Origin: Streptomyces bluensis
GTDB taxonomy: Bacteria > Actinomycetota > Actinomycetes > Streptomycetales > Streptomycetaceae
DNA length: 64,000 bases
NCBI RefSeq assembly: GCF_014650715.1
Contig: NZ_BMVM01000012.1
Location: 213,623 to 277,622 of the forward strand
Direction of reading: 5' to 3'
The notes beneath the pieces were generated by a model that had not been told where the DNA came from, made no database searches, and saw nothing but the letters and a program-made list of their open reading frames with translations. Each line of letters opens with the position of its first letter. Within the stretch, counting starts at the first letter, position 1. Of the stretch, positions 25,243 to 36,143 are shown piece after piece. Made by a program: the position numbers and the translations under genes.

Positions 25243-25367
25243 CGGACTGCCTGCCCTTCGTGGAGTCTTTCAGTTCGTACGGTAGTTGGCTCCCACCCGT
25301 CTGAGGAAGGCAGGCCGGGGGTCGGGCGGACGGGGTTCGGGGGCGACGGCTCCCCCGGGCGCCGTCG

Positions 25368-25709
25368 TCAGAACGGCAGGCCCGGGATGCCGCTGCCGCC
25401 CAGGCCCTGGGCGAGGGGGCCCAGCTTCTGCTGCTGGAGCTTCTGGGCGTTGTCGTTGGCCGCCTGGACCGCGGCGACGATCAGGTCGGCGAGGGTCTCG
25501 GTGTCCTCGGGGTCGACGGCCTTCGGGTCGATGACCAGGCCGCGCAGTTCGCCGGAGCCGTTGACGGTGGCCTTCACCAGGCCGCCGCCCGCCTGGCCCT
25601 CCACCTCGGTCCTGCCGAGCTCCGCCTGCGCGTTCGCGAGGTCCTGCTGCATCTTCTGGGCCTGCTGGAGCAGCTGCTGCATGTTGGGCTGGCCACCACC
25701 GGGGATCAC
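25368..25709 (-). CDS. YbaB/EbfC nucleoid-associated protein
   Basis: A 113-residue protein with the family signatures MQQLLQQAQKMQQDLANAQAEL, GGGLVKATVNGSGELRGLVIDPK and EDTETLADLIVAAVQAANDNAQ. It forms a dimer of tweezer shape that binds DNA. It sits upstream of recR. The region just upstream of the start carries an irregular 10-12-base repeat of TCTTGCGGGT (25717-25780). In some bacteria this gene follows dnaX; dnaX is not visible here. Confidence 0.93.
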   Translation of the reverse strand: MIPGGGQPNMQQLLQQAQKMQQDLANAQAELGRTEVEGQAGGGLVKATVNGSGELRGLVIDPKAVDPEDTETLADLIVAAVQAANDNAQKLQQQKLGPLAQGLGGSGIPGLPF

Positions 25710-26076
25710 GATCAGCTCCCTTTGCGGGTCTTTGCGCGTTCTCTTGCGCGATCTCTTGCGGGTTCTCTTGCGGGATGTTTCTCGCCTGGCACGAGCCTAC
25801 GTGGTCGGTGTGGCCGTCGCCCAAGCACTCTTTCGGGTGAGGTCGCCGGGGATCCCCTACCTGATCAAGGGCCTCGTCCGGGCGGAAAAACGGTGAAAGC
25901 GGCACCGTCGCCACCCGTTGGGCGCTAGGAAAGGGGCGGCCGGGTGCAGGGCAGGAAGGTGTGGCGTTTCCGCACGGTGCGGTACTCCGTCGTGTCGCGG
26001 AGCGTTACGTCCCGTCGGCTGTTGTGTCGGCGTCGTCAGCAGCAGCAGTGTCGTCAGCAGCAGGAGGGAGGCCGGG

Positions 26077-26847
26077 GTGAGCCAGCCGGAGATGCAGCCC
26101 GAGGGAGCGTCCCAGGAAGGGCGGAGCGACGGGCGAGGCGACGGGCGGGTCGACGGCGCGGGGCTGTGGGCGGGGGGCCGCGATCTGACCGGGCGGCCGT
26201 TCCCGACGGGTGACTGGGGAGAGCCCGCGGAACGGCTGGAGGAGCTGTACCGGTGGGTGGAGCGGAGTGCGCTGGAGACGGTGACGTGGTACCTGGCGGA
26301 CCGCGTCTGGAAGCGGCGGGGGGCGCGGGTGCTGCGCGTGGGTGCCGCGTGTGGGGCCGTCGCCGGGGCGGCGCTGCCGCTGCTCGACCTGACAGGAGTG
26401 ATGGGCGGGGTGGCTCCCTGGGGCTATCTCTCGCTGTTGCTGAGCGCCGCCTGTGTGGCCGGGGACCGGTTCTTCGGGGTCACGTCCGGCTGGATACGGG
26501 ATGTCGCCACGGCTCAGGCCGTGCAGCGCCGGCTTCAGATGCTGCAGTTCGACTGGGCCTCCGAGAGTGTGCGGGAGGTGCTCGGGCCGACGGAGGGGAC
26601 GGCCGCCGAGGCGGCGGAGCGGTGTCTGGGGGTGCTGCGGAGGTTCTCCGAGGACGTCACGGAACTCGTGCGGGCCGAGACCGCGGGCTGGATGGTGGAG
26701 TTCCGGACGGGGGCCGCGCCCCTGGGCATCCAGACGGCGGGGGTGGGTGCGGGGCGTTCGGAGACGTCTGCGAACGGGCGCCTTCCCATGCCGCCGGGGG
26801 CTGCCCGCCCGAACATGCCTCGCCAGCGGCCGCCGGAGGCGCGGTAG
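26077..26847 (+). CDS. SLATT-domain membrane protein
   Basis: A 256-residue protein from GTG at 26077 behind AGGAGGGAGG. After a hydrophilic leader (~55 residues) comes a helical region (ERLEELYRWVERSALETVTWYL), two membrane helices (VGAACGAVAGAALPLLDLTG and GYLSLLLSAACVAGDRFFG), and a long helix (QRRLQMLQFDWASESVREVL). This is the layout of SLATT domains, two-helix proteins predicted to make pores as effectors in nucleotide-signal defence systems. No cyclic-nucleotide synthase or SLOG gene is adjacent, so this copy is orphan and may have a household role. The tail is Pro/Gly-rich. Confidence 0.7.
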   Translation: MSQPEMQPEGASQEGRSDGRGDGRVDGAGLWAGGRDLTGRPFPTGDWGEPAERLEELYRWVERSALETVTWYLADRVWKRRGARVLRVGAACGAVAGAALPLLDLTGVMGGVAPWGYLSLLLSAACVAGDRFFGVTSGWIRDVATAQAVQRRLQMLQFDWASESVREVLGPTEGTAAEAAERCLGVLRRFSEDVTELVRAETAGWMVEFRTGAAPLGIQTAGVGAGRSETSANGRLPMPPGAARPNMPRQRPPEAR

Positions 26848-27165
26848 CGGTTTTCGCCCCCGCCGCCCCTACCCGTCCCATCCCTTCCCTGGGGGCTGCC
26901 GCCCCCAGACCCCCGCTTTCGGCCTGAACGGCCTCGTCCTCAAACGCCGGACGGGCTGGGGTGGGGGCTGGAGCGGGTGGTTTGTGCGGGTGGGCGGGGT
27001 GCGTCGGCCTGAACGGCCTCGTCCTCAAGCGCCGGACAGGCTGGGAGTCGGCCTTCTCCTCAAGCGCCGGACGGGCTGGGGTGCCTGGTCTCGGCTGAAA
27101 GCCTCAACGCCCCAAGGCCCCAAGCCCCCAGCCCCAAGCCCCCAGCCCCGGCCGGGCCGGTCAGG
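26848..27165. repeat. Streptomyces-type intergenic repeat cluster
   Basis: No gene. The first 33 bases (26848-26880) recur exactly at the window's right end (63968-64000). An 8-bp stem with a TGCC loop follows (26889-26908, CTGGGGGC/GCCCCCAG), then three copies of a ~40-base unit beginning TCGGCCTGAACGGCCTCG at 26919-26961, 27004-27045 and a shortened copy 27048-27081, and finally a CCCCAAGCCCCCAG run. It separates convergent genes and probably contains terminators for both. Confidence 0.8.
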
Positions 27166-28566
27166 TCAGGTCTGTGGGGCCGGGAAAGCCACCGGGCCCC
27201 GCAGGCCCGCCCGGTTCACCGCCCGTACGCCGAAGAAGACGTTGTCCTTGGACAGATCCACCTCGTACGACGTGACGTCGCCCGCCAGGATCACATGGGT
27301 CCACTCGGCGTCCGTCGTCTCCCGCCAGACGATCTCGTAGCCCGCGAGATCGGGCTCGCCACCCCGGGTCCACGTCAGCTCCGTGGCGTTGGTGAGGGTG
27401 GACGTGACGATCTTCGCGCCACGCGGGGTTCCGGGGGCCTGGGCCAGGGTCCAGAGGGCCGCCGCGTTCACCTTGGCCACGCGGGCGGTGAACGCGAAGT
27501 CGCAGAACTCCGGGAGGTCGCCGTACCGCTTGCCGTCCTCCACCCGCACGTCCTGGTGCTGATGGGCGAAGTCCTCGGCGGGTTCCGTGAAGCGGGCCGC
27601 GGGGTAGGCGCGTTCGAGGAAGGGGATGTGGTCGCCGCCCCGGCGGTAGCGGTCACGGCGGTAGATCACCCGCACCCGCATGCCCGTCGCGTCGTTGTCC
27701 GCCACGTCCCGGACGAAGCGGGCGAGTTGACGAGACGGCGAGTCGTTCTCCCCGCCCACCGAACGGCGGACCGCCGCCTGCTCGGACGTCTCCGAGGACG
27801 GCACACCCTCCGCGAACAGGCGGATCGTGTACGGGTCACGCGTCCCGTCGTCCGCCGTCGAACTGCCGACGATGTCGTTGGTGAACATGCCCTGGACGTC
27901 CGTACCGGCGTCCTTGTACTGCTGCGCCATGTACGCCGCGCCGTACAGCCCCTGTTCCTCCCCCGCCACCGCCGCGAACACGATCGTCGAGGCCGGCCGG
28001 CGCCGCGCCATCACCCGGGCCAGCTCCATGGCCACGGCCACCCCGGAGGCGTCGTCGTCCGCGCCGGGCGCGTCGGACGTGGCGTCCATGACGTCCGAGG
28101 CCCGCGAGTCGTAGTGCCCCGACACGACGTACACCCGCTCCGGTGTGACCGAGCCACGGAGCGTGGCGACGACGTTCGTGATGCGGGTCGCCACAGGGAT
28201 ACGGCTGGCCGGTTCCTGGACGTACGACTGGAGCTCCACCGTCATCCGGCCGCCGGAGGCCGCCGCGTACGACCGCATCTCCGCCGCGATCCAGTCGCGT
28301 GCCGCGCCGATGCCGCGGGCGGGGTCGTCCTGGGTGGAGAGGGTGTGGCGGGTGCCGAAGGAGACCAGCTTGCGGACGGTCGCCTCGATGCGGTCGGGGT
28401 CGATCTCCCCGAGCAGGGCGCGGAGTTCACGGGAGGGCCGTTGCGCGGTCGCGGGCGGCCGGTCGGTGGTTCCGTCCGCGGCGGCCACGGCCGTGGCGGG
28501 GGCCGTCGCGCTCGCCACCCCCGCGGCGGCGGTGGCCGTCAGAACCGTTCTCCTGCTGGGGCGCAT
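27166..28566 (-). CDS. Secreted M28-family zinc aminopeptidase
   Basis: A 466-residue precursor. ATG at 28566 has GGAGGACCC just upstream; an earlier in-frame start is less likely. It opens with a twin-arginine signal (RPSRRTVLTATAAAG) cut after an Ala-rich stretch. The two-zinc M28 site is complete: His in SGHYDSR, Asp in GADDDASG, Glu-Glu in AGEEQG, Asp in FTNDIVG and His in GGDHIPF. A C-terminal fibronectin-like domain follows (SSTL/TNATELTWTRGGEPDLAGYEIVWR). It is exported folded and probably releases N-terminal residues from peptides outside the cell. Confidence 0.9.
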   Translation of the reverse strand: MRPSRRTVLTATAAAGVASATAPATAVAAADGTTDRPPATAQRPSRELRALLGEIDPDRIEATVRKLVSFGTRHTLSTQDDPARGIGAARDWIAAEMRSYAAASGGRMTVELQSYVQEPASRIPVATRITNVVATLRGSVTPERVYVVSGHYDSRASDVMDATSDAPGADDDASGVAVAMELARVMARRRPASTIVFAAVAGEEQGLYGAAYMAQQYKDAGTDVQGMFTNDIVGSSTADDGTRDPYTIRLFAEGVPSSETSEQAAVRRSVGGENDSPSRQLARFVRDVADNDATGMRVRVIYRRDRYRRGGDHIPFLERAYPAARFTEPAEDFAHQHQDVRVEDGKRYGDLPEFCDFAFTARVAKVNAAALWTLAQAPGTPRGAKIVTSTLTNATELTWTRGGEPDLAGYEIVWRETTDAEWTHVILAGDVTSYEVDLSKDNVFFGVRAVNRAGLRGPVAFPAPQT

Positions 28567-28679
28567 GGGTCCTCCGCGAGCAGCCGGGGCTTGGGATGCC
28601 AACGGGGACATCGTTGTGGACGCGTCAAGCAGGGGCAAGGGTGCCTCACGGGTCTGACGGGCCGTGAGGGGAATCGGCT

Positions 28680-30518
<1,839 letters not shown>

Positions 30519-30742
30519 CCCCGTGCCACCTTCCCCCATGCATGGGCAACAGCCCGAGGATAGTGCGGCGTTCCGGGGAGGTGAGGCGGGCGGTTTCGAC
30601 GGTTCCGTAACAGCGGGGACCGGCGCGGCCGTGGCGGCCCGGCCTGGTCGAACGCACCATTCGCACAGGGCTCCTGCGTCTCAGGTCCGCCTCCCGGCGA
30701 GCCGATACCCGCCAGGAGGCACCCAGACGACGGGAGGCACCG

Positions 30743-31012
30743 ATGATCAAGGAAAAGCCGCACCGGATCCCTGGCCAGGGCACTCCACCGCAGCCGTCGC
30801 AGGAGGACGGAGAGCGGACCGTTCCGCCCCTGCCCGAACGCGACAAGCGCGTGCGCCGCACGCCGCAGGAGGCGTCCCGGGCCGGGGACGCCGCGCCCTG
30901 CGAGCACCGGGCGCCGGACCCGGGCGACTGCCCGCGCTGCCGGCTGGCCGACGAGGATGTCGCTCACCTCGTGGTCCTGCTCCGCTGCCTGCGCCGCTCC
31001 GCGGCTCGCTGA
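30743..31012 (+). CDS. Small hypothetical protein with C-terminal cysteines
   Basis: An 89-residue frame from ATG with GGGAGGCACC upstream at good spacing. The protein is hydrophilic for 50 residues and ends with APCEHRAPDPGDCPRCRLADED and an Arg/Leu-rich tail; the Cys-x-n-Cys-Pro-x-Cys pattern could bind zinc. I do not recognise a family. It starts about 225 bases from the kinase gene and divergently from it. The ribosome binding site and Cys pattern favour a real gene over chance. Confidence 0.5.
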   Translation: MIKEKPHRIPGQGTPPQPSQEDGERTVPPLPERDKRVRRTPQEASRAGDAAPCEHRAPDPGDCPRCRLADEDVAHLVVLLRCLRRSAAR

Positions 31013-31039
31013 AACCCCGGCCGCCCAGGGCGGGTTCCG

Positions 31040-31843
31040 TCACTGGTTCATCAACGCGTCCCCGTCGACCGTCCGGGTCGACCCGTCCTTGAGGGTGAGG
31101 GTGAGCGTGCCGGTGATCATGCCGTCGGGGTCGCCCTTCGGCCACCAGGCGGTCCAGCGGCCCTCCTCCACCATGGCGTGGACGGTCTGTCCGTGATCGC
31201 GCACGGTGATCTCCTGGACGTCGGAACCCACCGAGCCGAGCGCGTAGTTGACCTGACCCGAGCCGCTGCCCCAGGCGCCCAGCGTGTCGAGGTCGATCCG
31301 GTCGGCGGGGAGCTCCACCACCGGGGAGACGGCCATCATGGCGCCGGAGCCGTCCGAACCGGTCAGGCACCACGCGGCATCGCCGCCCCGCGTGACGATC
31401 ATGGAGGCGACGCTGCCACGGATGTCCGCGTTGCTGATCCGGGGAGAGGCCCCGGCACCGGAGGTGCCCTTCGTCAGGTCCACGCACCGCTTCTCGGCGC
31501 CGGAGCCCTTGCCGTCGGCGGTGTTCAGGCTGTGGGGGGTGCTGGTCCAGGTGGCCAGTTCCGCGGAGGACAGCGGTCCGGAGCCGTTGCCGAACAGCCC
31601 GCCGCCCGTCACCGCCACCGCCACCACGGCCGCGCCCGCGGCGAGCGCGCCGCCGACCGCCGTGAACGCCAAACGCCGTACGAGCGGGCGGCGGAACGCG
31701 GCACCGGCCGACCGCTCGGGCCGCCCGGTGTCGCTCAGGACGGTCCGCAGCAGCCGCTCCTCGCGGTCGATGTCGGCGGCGGACGGTTCGGTGCGCGGCG
31801 CGGCGTCGAGCTCGGCGAGGCGGGAGAGAAGGTCGTTGTTCAT
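31040..31843 (-). CDS. Membrane-anchored partner of an ECF sigma factor (putative)
   Basis: A 267-residue protein. The first ~50 residues are a short cytoplasmic piece (MNNDLLSRLAELDAAPRTEPS, DIDREERLLRTVLSDTG), followed by one membrane helix (LAFTAVGGALAAGAAVVAVAVTGG) and an extracytoplasmic domain with two cysteines (EKRCVDLTKG, AAWCLTGSDG). It begins 12 bases after the sigma factor gene on the same strand. By position and architecture it probably controls that sigma factor from the membrane; there is no recognised anti-sigma motif. Confidence 0.65.
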   Translation of the reverse strand: MNNDLLSRLAELDAAPRTEPSAADIDREERLLRTVLSDTGRPERSAGAAFRRPLVRRLAFTAVGGALAAGAAVVAVAVTGGGLFGNGSGPLSSAELATWTSTPHSLNTADGKGSGAEKRCVDLTKGTSGAGASPRISNADIRGSVASMIVTRGGDAAWCLTGSDGSGAMMAVSPVVELPADRIDLDTLGAWGSGSGQVNYALGSVGSDVQEITVRDHGQTVHAMVEEGRWTAWWPKGDPDGMITGTLTLTLKDGSTRTVDGDALMNQ

Positions 31844-31855
31844 GAGGACTCCTGA

Positions 31856-32389
31856 TCAGTGCGTCGGGGCGGGGGCGGGCGAGAGGGAATGCGCGGGGGT
31901 CAGCCGTCCGGCGAGGCGCCGCTTGGCGCGGGTGAGGCGCATGGCGTAGGCGGCGCGGGTGCAGCCGAGGACCTTCGCCGCGTCCTTGGCCGCGAGCCCC
32001 TCCCAGACGTGCAGCGCGAGGACCTCCTGGTCGGCCGGAGGCAGTGACTTCCAGGCGGCGACGAGGTCCATCCGGCTGTCCACCTGGGCCGTGGTGTCGA
32101 GCGTCCGGTCGTGGGAGCCGGTCTCGGCGGACTGCTGGATGTGCACCACGAGCGCGGTCTGCCGGCGCATGCCTCGGCCCGCGTTGAGCATCACCTTGCG
32201 CGCCGTGCCGAACAGCCAGGGCCGCGGGTCCTCGGGGAGCTCGCGCCGTCGGCGCCATGCGGTGAGGAAGGTCTCTCCGACGATGTCGTCGACGTTCATG
32301 GGGTGGGCACGACGGCGCACGAACCGCAGCACGTCCTCGTAGTGGGCCCGGTACACCTCCGTGAACTGGGCTTCCGTATCGATGGGCAT
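31856..32389 (-). CDS. ECF RNA polymerase sigma factor
   Basis: A 177-residue protein with region 2 (FTEVYRAHYEDVLRFVRRRAHPMNVDDIVGETFLTAWRRR, PWLFGTARKVMLNAGRG) and region 4 (LPPADQEVLALHVWEGLAAKDAAKVLGCTRAAYAMRLTRAKRRL). It selects promoters for an unknown regulon and is paired with the membrane protein downstream. Its upstream region (32390-32531) contains a hexanucleotide run (GGATGC)n that also follows the NACHT gene stop. Confidence 0.9.
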   Translation of the reverse strand: MPIDTEAQFTEVYRAHYEDVLRFVRRRAHPMNVDDIVGETFLTAWRRRRELPEDPRPWLFGTARKVMLNAGRGMRRQTALVVHIQQSAETGSHDRTLDTTAQVDSRMDLVAAWKSLPPADQEVLALHVWEGLAAKDAAKVLGCTRAAYAMRLTRAKRRLAGRLTPAHSLSPAPAPTH

Positions 32390-32449
32390 GGTTTCCTTCC
32401 GTAGCGTCTGCCCCTACGTGTCCACCACTGCCTCATGTGCAACAGGCTT

Positions 32450-32505
32450 ACGGATGCGGATGCGGATACAGGTGCGGATGCGGATGCGGTGCGGATACGC
32501 GGGCG
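32450..32505. repeat. GGATGC/GGATAC hexanucleotide array
   Basis: About nine imperfect 6-base units (GCGGAT with variants) between the 3' end of the NACHT gene and the start of the ECF sigma gene. It lies in the likely promoter zone of the sigma factor. Copy number may vary between strains. Confidence 0.7.
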
Positions 32506-32531
32506 TCCCGTGATCGCGAACGCACTCCCGG

Positions 32532-35500
32532 CTAGGACCGCCCGCCGGTCTGGGCGAACGCGTCGTTGAGCACCTTCTCGGCGAGCTCGGGACTGCCCTT
32601 CGGAGCGGTGACGTCCAGCCACATCAGGTGGGTGTCGAGGTCGTCCCCCTTGCCGGAGGTGAACATCCGGCCCAGTTGGGCGCGATACGGTTCCGGGGTG
32701 CGGTAGCTGGTCCACTTGTCGTGTCGGGGCCACTCCCCTACCCACGACCCGGGCCGGGCGCGGAAGAACTCCTCGACGCGTTTGTCGGAGCACGAACCAC
32801 GGCACGTGCTCACGACCATGTCCAGCGTGAACCGGTCCTTCCCGTGCCCCACAGTGCAGCGCCAAGCGGTCTCGCCCTCGCCCGCCTCGGACTGCGTACA
32901 CCCCACGAAGCGCGGCGTACGCAGCACGAACCACACGCCCCGGGCCCGGAAGTCGGCCACGGTCAGGCCCGACGCCTCCCCGCCCGACCATGTGTCGGGG
33001 GTGAGCCGAGCCGTCCGGCCGCGCACGTAGGCGGTCAGCCGCGACTGCTTGGGCAGTTCGGTCTCCGGTACGTCGGCGAGCCCGGGGCCGTCGTTCCGAG
33101 CAACGAGTCCGGCGCGGTGCAGCACGCCGCGGGCGATGATCCCGGCGGCCTGCTGTACCTGCTTGGTGCTGCCGAACTGGCTGTTGACCACGACCCCGAC
33201 CACGGCGTTGTCCGCCCGGGCGGTCGCGTAACCCACGGCCGAGTGGTAGGCGTTGGCCAGTTGCTGCGCCATCGGGTCGGCGACGGGCTGCTCGGAGCCG
33301 GTGTAGTACAAGCTGGGGGCCGGCGACCTGGCCGTCTGCTGTGCCGCCTCCACCCCCGTCCTCCACATGTCCTCGCCCCGCCCCAGGCCGGTGAAGGCGG
33401 TGACCACCACATCCGGCCGGAAGGGATCCTGCTCGGCCACTGTGCAACTGTCGACGGGCTGCCGCAGAGCCGCCTTGAAGCCCTGCGCGAAACCCCCACG
33501 CCCAGTGTTCTCCGTCATGGCGGCAGGCACGTCCCGCAGCACCACCGGCTTGCGCACCAACGGGCGCAGGTCCTGCGGGCGCAGCAGATCACAGGCGGAG
33601 GGCAGGGTACGGATCGGAACGGGCGGGATCATGGCGGTACGACTGGTCTCGTACAGCACCGCGGACGCGGACAGCGCGAGCAGCGCCAGGAGAACCGATG
33701 TCGCCCGGACCGCCAGTCGGACCGACAGCCGTGGCCCGGCAGGCGAACCGGCCAAGGAAGCCGAAAGGGCCGAAGGAACCGAAGCGGCCAAGGAAGCCGA
33801 AAGGGCCGGGGGAATCGAAGCGGCCGACGAGGCCAAAAGGTCCGACGAAGCCGAAGAGGCCACGTCGGAGGCCACGTCGACCGAGTCGGCCAGTTCGTTC
33901 TGCAGCTCCAAGTGTCGGAAGCGGTAGTAGCCGCCGCTGCTGCGCAGGACGCCGTGCTCCAGCGCGTACTCCAGGAAGTGCGTCAGCCGCCACGGCAGCA
34001 GCCCGCGCCACGCGAGCCAGCAGCGGACGACGCCATAGCGCGCCCAGGCCGAGGCCGCGACGCTCCACACCGTGGCCGCGGCCATGCCCAGGGCCAGGAG
34101 GAGGAGCCAGTGCCAGGAGCTCATGAGCTCCGCGCCGCGGCCAAGGCTCCAGCTCCCCACGACGAGGGCGGTCACACCGAGCACCGCCTTGTGCCCCGAC
34201 AGCACTCCGTCCGCGTTGGGCAGCGCGACGGGTCCCAGCAGCAGGGCCGCTCTCCGGTCGTCGCGGAGCAGTGCCCGCGGCGTACGGCTCTCCGGGTCGG
34301 CGGGGCGGCGCACGGCGCTGCGCAGCGCGAACAGGCCGAGCGCCGCCGACACCAGCGTCCACGAGACAGCCGTCCCCTCCGCGACCGCCCCGACCAGGGC
34401 CGCTGCCCACAGCCCGAGCGGCAGGAGCAGCGCCAGGGCCGTGGCGTACCGCCCCCACCGCCCGCCCAGGACCTCGCGGAACACGGCGCGCCCCGGGCGC
34501 TGAAGCCGCTGTGGCGCCGGCGCGTCCTTGTCGTCGTCGACCACGAGCCACTCGGCGGTGGCGGCCGCCAGCACACCGCCGGCCGCCACCGCCCATAGCG
34601 GCAGCCGCTTCTCCCACGCCAGTTGCACCGCGGCCACCGCCGCCGCCACACACACGGCCAGGGGCAGGGAGAGCACCAGCCGGGCCCAGCGGGGCGCCAG
34701 GTGACCCATCCGCCACCAGGCGATGTCCTGCCGTCCCTGCTGTCGCTGTCGGTGGGCGAGATACGCCAGCCAGCGCCGGGCATCGGCGGTCGGCCACGGC
34801 GTCCGGTCACCGCGGAGCGACTCGGCGCCGTACACGGCATCGACATACGCGCTCAGCAGATGGCGTTCCAACGCCCGTACGCTGTCGAAGCGGCCGGCGT
34901 CGAGCAGGACGGCCGGATCGGCGACGGTGTCGCTGTACACGGTGCGGGCGAGGGAGACCATCAGCGGATTGCCGAGCACCGTGCGCAGCCGGCGGACCTC
35001 CCTCGTGCCTGCCGCTCCCGGGTCGGCCAGCCGGTCCAGCACCGGGTCCCACTTCGTCCGCCCGCCGGCTCTCGTCCGGCTGGAGCGGCGCAGCAGGCCC
35101 GCCACATCCGCGAGGCTCAGCGTCCGCAGGGTGATCGCGGCAGTGCCCGGCAGCCGCAGGTCGGTCTGTTCGACGGCCTCGCGGTAGGCGCGCGTACGAC
35201 TCGTCATCACGAAGTGCTGGTCGCCGCTCAGCAGAGCGTGCAGGCTGCGCAGCGCGTCGACGCGCAAGGCGGGCGGGAGCTCGTCGAAGCCGTCGAGGAT
35301 GGGCAGGACCAGGTCGGCACCGATGAGTTGCCGGGCCACGTCGCGGGGCGGCAGGCCGGTGTCGGCCAGTGCCTCGGGCCACGCCTCCGCCAATGCCCCT
35401 GCGGCCCACTTCCACACGTCGGCGTGCTCACGAGGGTTCCAGGGGGACAGCGGCAGCACGACCGGGACCCGGCCGGACCCACCGCGCTGCCTCAACAGCT

Positions 35501-36143
35501 CCCTGGCCAGCTCCAGGACCAGCACGGACTTTCCGGCTCCGGCCGCGCCGAGTACGACGAGGCGGCCACGCGGCAGCCGAGCGTACTGTTCCGCGACGGC
35601 GCTGAACTCTCCTTCGCGCAGCAGGCTGCCGCCGCCGTCCGGACCGTCGGCGAGGTTCTCGACATGGTCGCCCAGGCCGGGATCCGCGGGTACCCAGCGC
35701 ACCGGAAGCGCCAGCGGGTCGTGGATCCGGCCCAGCTCCGCCTCCCGCGCGTACTGCGTGGCCAGGACGTGTGCCAGCTTGTCGGCGGTGCGCCGCAACT
35801 CGTCGTCCGTGAGGCGGCGTGCACTGCGGCGGCGCCGGACACGGCGGCGGACCTCGAAACCGAGGGCGGCGAGTGGCGCGGCGACCCCGGCGACGACGGC
35901 GGCGGTCCCGTAGCGGTTGAGGCCCGGCCACGGCCACGAGAGGCGTGGGGACGCGGCGAGGACGAAGTACACCAGCACCGCCATGGCCGCGCCGCTCACC
36001 GCGGCGACGAGATAGCCGGTGGCGGGCGAGCGGCGCTCGTGGATCACCACCTGGTCCACCTTGCCGGCCTGCACCGCGGTGCCTATGCGCCCGCCTGAGA
36101 TCTCGTTCTTCCCGTGCACCCCGTCGACCGGTCGCTGGGCCAC
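32532..36143 (-). CDS. NACHT-domain NTPase with N-terminal RHIM-like motif and membrane region
   Basis: A 1203-residue protein from GTG at 36143, chosen for the GGAGGAGAG box just upstream. Residues 13-25 read N-E-I-S-G-G-R-I-G-T-A-V-Q, the N-x3-G...Q pattern of RHIM-like (BASS3-type) amyloid signalling motifs. Two membrane helices lie at ~41-63 and 79-97. The NACHT core has Walker A GAAGAGKS (199-206), Walker B LPILDGFDEL (280-289) and a sensor VMTSRTR. Several more membrane helices occupy ~500-700. A conserved PWRLTHFLEYALEHGVLR...YRFRHLELQ segment is shared with the NACHT protein at 45242-47530. The last ~330 residues, after another helix, form a probable extracytoplasmic domain with several cysteines. 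Likely an NLR-like membrane sensor. Confidence 0.85.
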   Translation of the reverse strand: MAQRPVDGVHGKNEISGGRIGTAVQAGKVDQVVIHERRSPATGYLVAAVSGAAMAVLVYFVLAASPRLSWPWPGLNRYGTAAVVAGVAAPLAALGFEVRRRVRRRRSARRLTDDELRRTADKLAHVLATQYAREAELGRIHDPLALPVRWVPADPGLGDHVENLADGPDGGGSLLREGEFSAVAEQYARLPRGRLVVLGAAGAGKSVLVLELARELLRQRGGSGRVPVVLPLSPWNPREHADVWKWAAGALAEAWPEALADTGLPPRDVARQLIGADLVLPILDGFDELPPALRVDALRSLHALLSGDQHFVMTSRTRAYREAVEQTDLRLPGTAAITLRTLSLADVAGLLRRSSRTRAGGRTKWDPVLDRLADPGAAGTREVRRLRTVLGNPLMVSLARTVYSDTVADPAVLLDAGRFDSVRALERHLLSAYVDAVYGAESLRGDRTPWPTADARRWLAYLAHRQRQQGRQDIAWWRMGHLAPRWARLVLSLPLAVCVAAAVAAVQLAWEKRLPLWAVAAGGVLAAATAEWLVVDDDKDAPAPQRLQRPGRAVFREVLGGRWGRYATALALLLPLGLWAAALVGAVAEGTAVSWTLVSAALGLFALRSAVRRPADPESRTPRALLRDDRRAALLLGPVALPNADGVLSGHKAVLGVTALVVGSWSLGRGAELMSSWHWLLLLALGMAAATVWSVAASAWARYGVVRCWLAWRGLLPWRLTHFLEYALEHGVLRSSGGYYRFRHLELQNELADSVDVASDVASSASSDLLASSAASIPPALSASLAASVPSALSASLAGSPAGPRLSVRLAVRATSVLLALLALSASAVLYETSRTAMIPPVPIRTLPSACDLLRPQDLRPLVRKPVVLRDVPAAMTENTGRGGFAQGFKAALRQPVDSCTVAEQDPFRPDVVVTAFTGLGRGEDMWRTGVEAAQQTARSPAPSLYYTGSEQPVADPMAQQLANAYHSAVGYATARADNAVVGVVVNSQFGSTKQVQQAAGIIARGVLHRAGLVARNDGPGLADVPETELPKQSRLTAYVRGRTARLTPDTWSGGEASGLTVADFRARGVWFVLRTPRFVGCTQSEAGEGETAWRCTVGHGKDRFTLDMVVSTCRGSCSDKRVEEFFRARPGSWVGEWPRHDKWTSYRTPEPYRAQLGRMFTSGKGDDLDTHLMWLDVTAPKGSPELAEKVLNDAFAQTGGRS

